A stretch of DNA of 64,000 nucleotides from Paralvinella palmiformis (Eukaryota > Annelida > Polychaeta > Terebellida > Alvinellidae): contig JAODUP010000071.1 in NCBI GenBank assembly GCA_025642065.1, forward strand, positions 362,001 to 426,000, given 5' to 3'. Positions 58,060-64,000 of this stretch are shown here, piece by piece. The translations under genes were made by a program, and so were the position numbers. Every line of letters begins with the position of its first letter. Positions within the stretch are counted from its first letter, which is position 1. Under the pieces are notes generated by a model. That model saw only the letters and a list, made by a program, of their open reading frames with translations. It was not told where the DNA came from and searched no databases.

Positions 58060-59160
58060 AGATTCTTCTGATGGATGTCACATCTTGTATAATTTGGCTT
58101 CAGTGCAGTGCATCATGGGATATCAGCAGCATTGATCCCACGCATTGGAGCCAGGAAGCCACGAGATAGGTGGCGTCTTGTGTCAGAAATGGCTTCGGTG
58201 AAGTGATCTAATTGGCCTCTGTGCTCGACGACGGCAGCATCTGACCCGTGCCCAATTATCTGGGGTTTACCGAGACCTGATGAAATTCCAGGAAGCCCTT
58301 TTTATGCCGTGAGGCGGCGTGGCTGGCTTCGGTTGAGGACTAAGCTTTGCGAGGATCTTCCGGGTCAAAGGTTCGAATAGCGGAGATGTAAGTCTGGAAC
58401 GCCGACCTACCCGGATAAGGCCTAATGCTGGCTTTATCTGGGGGCTAAGAAATACTTTGTGGACAAACGATGCGGCTCGTTGACGGTTGGCACCCGAGAC
58501 AGAGACAGACATACAACGAGAGAGAGGGGGAGGGGGGGGGAGGGCCCAGAATGAACGATCTTCATGTTTTTTAATGTCCAGCTTTCCAATGGCCTGATAT
58601 CTGATTTATGGCCATTATAAAGCATTATATAAATGTCATAATCGTCTCGTCCTTTGTGCATCCCGTTCTGGGTTATTCACGGCGTATGTGATTCACGTTC
58701 TGGCCATTTGGCCTTTTTACCATTGCTCCGAGCGGGATTAATTCACCAGGCAGATGCTCAATATGACGGCGAGCACGGGTTATCACGTCGTAACCCGTCG
58801 GCTGTGTCGTCATCGCAGTTCCCCGTTGGATAAGTAGTGTCCATTTCACTGGAAGAACTCTCTATGGGGGGGAAATTAGATGTCCAGTTGTTATATTGTT
58901 TGGCCGCTGTGCGAGGGGTAATGCATAAAGATGGTTAGCACTGATATGGTGACATAAATCTGTTAACTCTAGCTTTTAGCGGCTCATACATCTAAGCACC
59001 GATGATACAGATGTTGCTATAGAAGTCTGTGGTTAAGTTATTTCATGGATGATATCGGTGACGACCGTTAGCGTCATCTTTTATAAAGACGGTGATTGAC
59101 GGCGTCGGGTTGACTTCTGTGGTAATTTGGGGATTATAAGCGTGGCTGCAAATGGTATGG
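58060..59160. promoter_or_regulatory. GC-rich candidate conserved non-coding block 2
   Basis: GC-richer, nearly repeat-free block except a GA/G tract at 58516-58540. It contains CCCAATTATCTGGGG, TTTATGGCCATTATAAAGC (palindromic AT core) and GGGATTAATTCACC. Frames on the minus strand (58267-58512, 58434-58661) are open because of composition and differ in phase. Probably intronic regulatory DNA if the 49-kb gene continues to the right. Confidence 0.35.
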
Positions 59161-59372
59161 ACAGTATCATCAATGTCAAGCCCACCCATTCACTTTCTTT
59201 TTTTGACTGTGTGTCTGTGTGTCTGTGCGTGCTTGCAGGCGCTTACGTGCGTGCGTCCTTGCGCGTGCATATCAATCTGTTCATAACAAATAAACACCAG
59301 TTCATCTGAGTCAAGCCGACTTTTCTCCGTCTGTCAGATAGAGATTCCTTGTCGATGTTGAATGTTGGTGCC

Positions 59373-59375
<3 letters not shown>

Positions 59376-59414
<39 letters not shown>
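59376..59414. repeat. (TA)n microsatellite
   Basis: About 39 bp separating the two GC-rich blocks. Confidence 0.93.
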
Positions 59415-59417
<3 letters not shown>

Positions 59418-59429
59418 GAACGATGTCAG

Positions 59430-60980
59430 CATTGTCTGGAGCAGTCCATACTTGCCATTGTTACCACTCTCCATCCAGTCGGTTGATTTTAACTAATGCC
59501 AGGTTTTTCTGGGGATATCGTTCCCGTTAAGATAGGCTCGGGTTAACACAATAATAAAGTGTCTACCGGCATGATATAACCCACGACCGGGGGAAATGTT
59601 TGTTGGCCGTTTGGTCATCACCGTAGATGAGATGGTCAGTTTTCTTGCTCGCCCGTCCTAATTGGAGAGACACCAATCCCATGAATACCAATGGAGCAGA
59701 CCGCGATGACGAAATGTGAGAGGTTTCCATGGCGATCTGGCTCGACAGAGAACCACGAGTGATGCCGGAGTGGGCCGAGTGATTTTAATAGCCGTCTTGA
59801 ACGAGACCGGCAGCACATATTGTAACCAGGGGGTGAAGTTCGAGGGCCGTAGAAAATTTATTATGCACCGCCCGTCGTTGGTCGACGAAGGTTTGGATTA
59901 TGCTCGTAAATCGTAATTGACAGATGGTCTGTGTTTCCAGAGCGTTATTACCGTCGGTTAATTATTATCGTACAAACTTGCAAGTTGGCATCGTGCAGTA
60001 GAAGATCAACCGTTGTCCCTTTTTCCTGGTTCCAAATTACAGCCTGTCGTCGCCTTGCCGATGTCTTCTTGATTCTCTCGCAAACTGCTTCTATTTATCT
60101 GCCTGACCGTAGGCTGACTATTAATAGCCGTTACAGAGCTGTTACATCCATAACATGTCAGCGTTGCCGGCTGCTGTCTTTGTCCGACGTATTGGTACAA
60201 ATCCAACGAGCCACAAGTGAAATATGTGTGTGCATATTTCTAGGGCGATGTATTTATTTCTGCTTTCGGCTCGGCTGAATCACATTCGGGAGAGCTGTTG
60301 TACATTTGTTTGCGCATTTCGTTCCCTTCCCCTCCCCCCCCCCCCCAATCATCTACTGGCAGTTCGTCATTTTAAGCCTGCCCGCTTTCTCTTCTGCAGT
60401 TAGGGCCGCTTTTAGGGCTCGCTCGAAGAAGCAGAGGCGGAAGTTAATGTCCGGTAGAAAATATTCCTTTCCACATAGTCCCATCAGCTAACTGTCCCAC
60501 TAATACACGTCCGACTAATACCTCGTGATTGGGAAGACCAATTATTGTGTGCGCAGTTGTTGTTAGCGGGTCCTTCCGTGGAATTAATCTTTACCCCCTC
60601 GGATCTTAAATTAATTATCGCTGTCCGCTGGATGCATTAGAGCCGATCAGTTCTGTTTCTGGAGCCAGAACACGCTGATGGCTTTGCTCCGATGTTTGGC
60701 ATCCCGTGGCCGTTGTTTGACAGTGGCATGCTTCACCTCGGATTGATTTCATTGGCTTCTGTGCGGGAGTCGGTTCGCTGGATTCGTTCACCGGATGGCC
60801 TTATGTAGTAGTAGTCAGGCTCGATCGGCGAATAACGATAATAAAAATCAATTTCGCTTAAGAATTTCATGAACCAGGCTGTAGATGTGTATCAACGCCG
60901 TGGCCACAAAGGATCATTGTCGAAGTACACTCGCAACAAAATCAGTTAGAAAGAATTTGAATTTAAAGAAGACCAAAGGG
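59430..60980. promoter_or_regulatory. GC-rich candidate conserved non-coding block 3
   Basis: The longest such block, about 1.5 kb. Notable cores: CGTAATTGACAGATGGTCTG (TAAT next to a TALE/MEIS-type TGACAG), CGGTTAATTATTATCG, TAAATTAATTATCGCTG, GGATTGATTTCATTGG and CGATAATAAAAATCAATTTC. Several overlapping frames are open on both strands (the longest 115 codons at 59931-60278), which is typical of GC-rich non-coding DNA. A C14 tract sits at 60335-60348. Confidence 0.4.
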
Positions 60981-61150
60981 AACTTGGTCATTTGGCTGTT
61001 GTCTGAGATTGATGATAGCTCTTTAGATGCCTAGAGTTTTTTTAATATTTCTGCCGACGTTGTGAGTTTTTTTATAGTTTGAGAGCAAATAAATGTTAGA
61101 GGTGTGTTCTTTGGATGATTCACCAGGGTCCTATTTCGGGACATTTCGAC

Positions 61151-61151
<1 letters not shown>

Positions 61152-61188
<37 letters not shown>

Positions 61189-61195
61189 CGTTTCA

Positions 61196-61234
<39 letters not shown>

Positions 61235-61246
61235 CGTTTCAGCAGT
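61152..61246. repeat. Duplicated (GT)n with 12-bp flank
   Basis: (GT)17 + AGCGTTTCAGCA + (GT)17 + AGCGTTTCAGCA. The unit of about 46 bp is present twice with nearly equal array lengths, and TTTCAGCAG occurs a third time at 61250. This points to unequal exchange or slippage of a whole array plus flank. Confidence 0.92.
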
Positions 61247-61595
61247 AACCTTTCAGCAGGATATTTGGTGTGCCCACAATTAGGTAGTGGCATGGGTTGC
61301 AAGAGTATGGAACTAGATGATCTCAGACTGTTTGGTAACCATTACTACCATTCAAGAGACATGCTAAACAGCTTGTAGTTAAAACCAGCCATCAGTCAGT
61401 CAGGAGTCACAAGCTGTTCTCATTGAAAGGGTATGAAGACAAGATTGTTGATTTCCACAATCTTCTGAGGGGCACAGTTTGTGTAATGCATCAGATGCTG
61501 TACCAAGTGCAGTAAAAATTGGTTATAATGAAATTCAAGGGGAATGGTACTTCGAGTTAAATTACAGCAGTTTATATATATATATATATAGACAT

Positions 61596-62408
61596 GTAAT
61601 GAAGTAAAACTACTTTGTTACTCTATTTGAGTTTTTCTTCTTCAAGTAACTGGAAGTAACAAAATAAGATTTAAACTAACTACTGTTACTTGAATAAAGT
61701 GAAGTAGTTTTATTTGCGGCGACACTACTTTTTATTTCGTTACTTTCATTTACTTAGCGATATTTTCGTTACTTATTTAGCTTTACGTAGCCTATAATTT
61801 AAGACACAATTGATACAGTTGCTGCAAATTCTCATTACAAGTTGCCACTAACTTGTGTATCTTTGATGAATTTAAAGTAAACAAATATATTTTAATATGG
61901 TGTGGTATTGAAATAAGTTTTGTAAGAATGCTTAACATTTGGTATACATGTTTCAGCTGATGCTCACCGATATTCAAGACTTTTGACAACCTATTTTTGA
62001 AGTCTCACTTCGTTTCAACTTAAGCCAACTGTTTTATAAGATTCTTCATGATTTAATTTTTAATACTGATATAAACTGTGATTGTAGATATCGTATAGTT
62101 TGATCATTTTTGAATGAAATTATTGTCTGTTTGCCGGCCCGAGGTTCGTCGAGCGATGACTGACTGCCATTCAGGAGGTTAAACACCAAACGGTGACAGT
62201 CGCGGCATGAACTTAAGGTGGCAGCACATGTCTGTGGATGGAGTATATTTTGTTCACTCTTAGGCACTGTGTATTTGACTCGAGTAAATTTTTACACGTT
62301 TACTTTTACTGGTACTCAACTAGTTCCGAAGAAGCTTACTTTTACTTCTACCCAAGTACAAAATAAAAGTAGTCCAGTCACCCCTGAGCCTCGCGTGTAC
62401 TTCATTAC
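61596..62408. mobile_element. hAT-like non-autonomous element, about 810 bp
   Basis: Ends are perfect 11-bp inverted repeats: GTAATGAAGTA at 61596-61606 and its complement at 62398-62408. Both subterminal regions are full of GTAAC/AAGTA/TTACTT-type words (CTACTTTGTTACTCTATTTG on the left; TTTACTTTTACTGGTACTCA and TACTTTTATTTTGTACTTGG, complement, on the right), the style of hAT terminal regions with repeated short motifs. No transposase frame inside. An 8-bp target duplication was not evident, so the exact ends may lie a few bases out. Confidence 0.6.
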
Positions 62409-64000
62409 ACCTGCAGATATTTCACGGTTGTTGGCTTTTTGTTCGTCACGTTTGTGCATGCCATTTAAATGTTCACTGAAACCACTGAAACTGACCTTAT
62501 AAGCATTTAAGAACTACCGTAATACAAGTTATTCTTTCTGGTTTTTTTGTCATTAAGTTAATGGTTTCTCCGTAACCGTATCACTCATATAAGTTGTTTA
62601 TGTGCTATGCTAATCCCCCCCCCCGTATGTCCGTATGTTCTTGGAATACAAGTCAGTGACGTTTCTGTATTTATGTTTGTGTGGGATGTATTACATTTTT
62701 ATTATTACCATAACGTGAAGAGGATAAGACTTCTAGGTTATAACTTGTGATCCATTAGAGGATTGTGTGTCTCTAGTAGTATTCTGTTAAATGACTTCTC
62801 CTGGGCTGGTATGATACACTTCTCGGCCCACGCTGTCAAAGCCTAATACATTTTCAGTGCTATTGCGAATACAAAGGCCTTTATTCTACTGATCTGTTGC
62901 AACAAGGACACAAATAATCTTCTCGAAGAAGGACAGATCCTTTATTTTGTGGTATAAACGAGCAATATGGTTTCTATTCTAAATACTTATAGCACTGTTT
63001 TTGGTGCAGAAACATACAGCACTGTTCCTTTAAAGAACCGCTGTATTATTCTGGTACTGTGACATATACAAATTTGAAACACATACAAGAACAACTGTAA
63101 TGTTGTTCTGTTACAAAGACGGTCATACGATGTTGTTCAGCCAGAAGAACGAATACAACATTAATCTTGATTAAGGAGGCGTACAGTGATATTGTGGCAA
63201 CTTCTCTGGTAATACTGCTCTGGTAAAACGTTGGATATTGTACTTTTTGCAGTAAATGCTGAAAATAGTAATTAGCGTAAAGGTACCGCTACAAAAAAAA
63301 AACCCACGTAAAATATAGTTCTGACTTGCTGATACATCCATGGTTCACCGATCCTTATACTCTGAAAATTACTAATCAGCTTTATTAGCTTTATATTGTT
63401 TGACGATATCTATAACAGTGTATTGAACCTTATTAGTTTCAAGCGTTGTGTATTTATAGCAATGTTGTCATCTAGATAAACCGTAAATGTGATCTGTAGG
63501 ATTCAGTAGGAACTGTTGGTAATAGATAAAGATCAATGCTCTGCCAGTATGAGGATGGACTTATCAGAATGACAAGCCTTTGTCTTAACCCGTAAATACC
63601 ACAGGGGCAGGCTGACATTTAACCGAGGATCAAAGATCACAGATCTCCTGCTATTCTTTGTTCATTTCTCATTGTAGTTCGAGTGATATAAGGCTAGAGC
63701 CGGGCCGAAACTGTCAAGATATAAATATCCTATGCTGGATGGGATTATAGGTTCTTGTGTTGTTCTTGTCAGTTGTGCTTGTCTTATTGTGTTTATTAGT
63801 TTAACTGTGAGATTCATAGACTGCTATAACTGGCAGGTCACAGAGCATGGTAGATAAGTACCGGGGACATCAACGTAGCCTGGTCTGGGTGTCTTTGAAC
63901 ACAAATTTAATATTCTGGCTTCACTTCTCTGGTGGCTCAACCGGAATATTTAACACACACTGTCTCTCTCTCTCTATTGTGTGTTTGTGTGTGTGTGTTT
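62409..64000. other. Non-coding DNA to the window end
   Basis: C8 tract near 62616, A-rich run at 63292-63302 and (CT)n(TG)n from 63961. No exon or repeat head identified. Confidence 0.5.

Noticed and set aside
59931..60278. 115-codon plus-strand ORF
   Set aside because: Lies in GC-richer DNA where overlapping frames on both strands are also open; no domain, no splice context, Arg/Ser/Ile-rich chance composition.

Overview
This is a stretch of an animal nuclear genome, most likely a lophotrochozoan invertebrate and probably a mollusc. The evidence is AT-rich, intron- and repeat-dominated DNA; GT-AG splice signals around very short exons; many (AT)n, (GT/CA)n and (CTCA)n microsatellites; at least five tRNA-headed SINE families; decayed CR1/jockey-type and L2-like LINE pieces; a broken FLYWCH/MULE transposase; and a short hAT-like element. 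The taxon call is inference. There are no bacterial operons, CRISPR arrays, rRNA genes or convincing free-standing tRNA genes. Most ORFs of 60-115 codons here are chance frames in simple repeats or GC-richer non-coding DNA.

Layout. 1-2.1 kb: remains of two LINEs. 2.5-3.5 kb (minus): the best-supported gene, four exons encoding a predicted 95-residue protein that begins Met-Gly-Cys-Gly-Ser (a possible lipid-anchor signal) and ends in a Gly/Met/Pro-rich segment. 3.5-17 kb: AT-rich DNA with SINEs, two of them with clear target-site duplications. 17.0-18.1 kb: a CG-richer block that may be regulatory. 18-30 kb: mostly non-coding, with an isolated minus-strand coding-exon candidate at 23.5 kb, a duplicated 32-bp module at 28.9 kb and a 21-bp minisatellite at 29.2 kb. 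29.4-30.6 and 39.5-40.5 kb: GC-richer blocks resembling conserved non-coding elements. 31-45 kb: microsatellite-rich. 44.0-46.7 kb: transposon graveyard (LINE ends and the FLYWCH/MULE pseudogene).

48.6-52.2 kb (plus) holds what looks like the 5' end of a protein gene that probably runs out of the window. Two alternative first coding exons about 480 bp apart encode nearly the same heptapeptide (MAESPSD and MAESPLD), both end in phase 1, and both have strong donors. They are followed by a possible 21-nt cassette exon, an 11-nt microexon with excellent splice sites, and a tentative further exon at 52.13 kb. The downstream GC-richer blocks at 55.9-56.5, 58.1-59.2 and 59.4-61.0 kb have the look of intronic regulatory elements of a developmental gene; this is inference, and I cannot name the gene from so short an N-terminus. 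61.6-62.4 kb is an hAT-like non-autonomous element. The last 1.6 kb shows nothing recognisable.

How the genes relate: the 95-residue gene and the alternative-first-exon gene lie 45 kb apart on opposite strands, and nothing in the sequence links them. Everything between is explained by repeats, possible regulatory DNA and isolated exon candidates.
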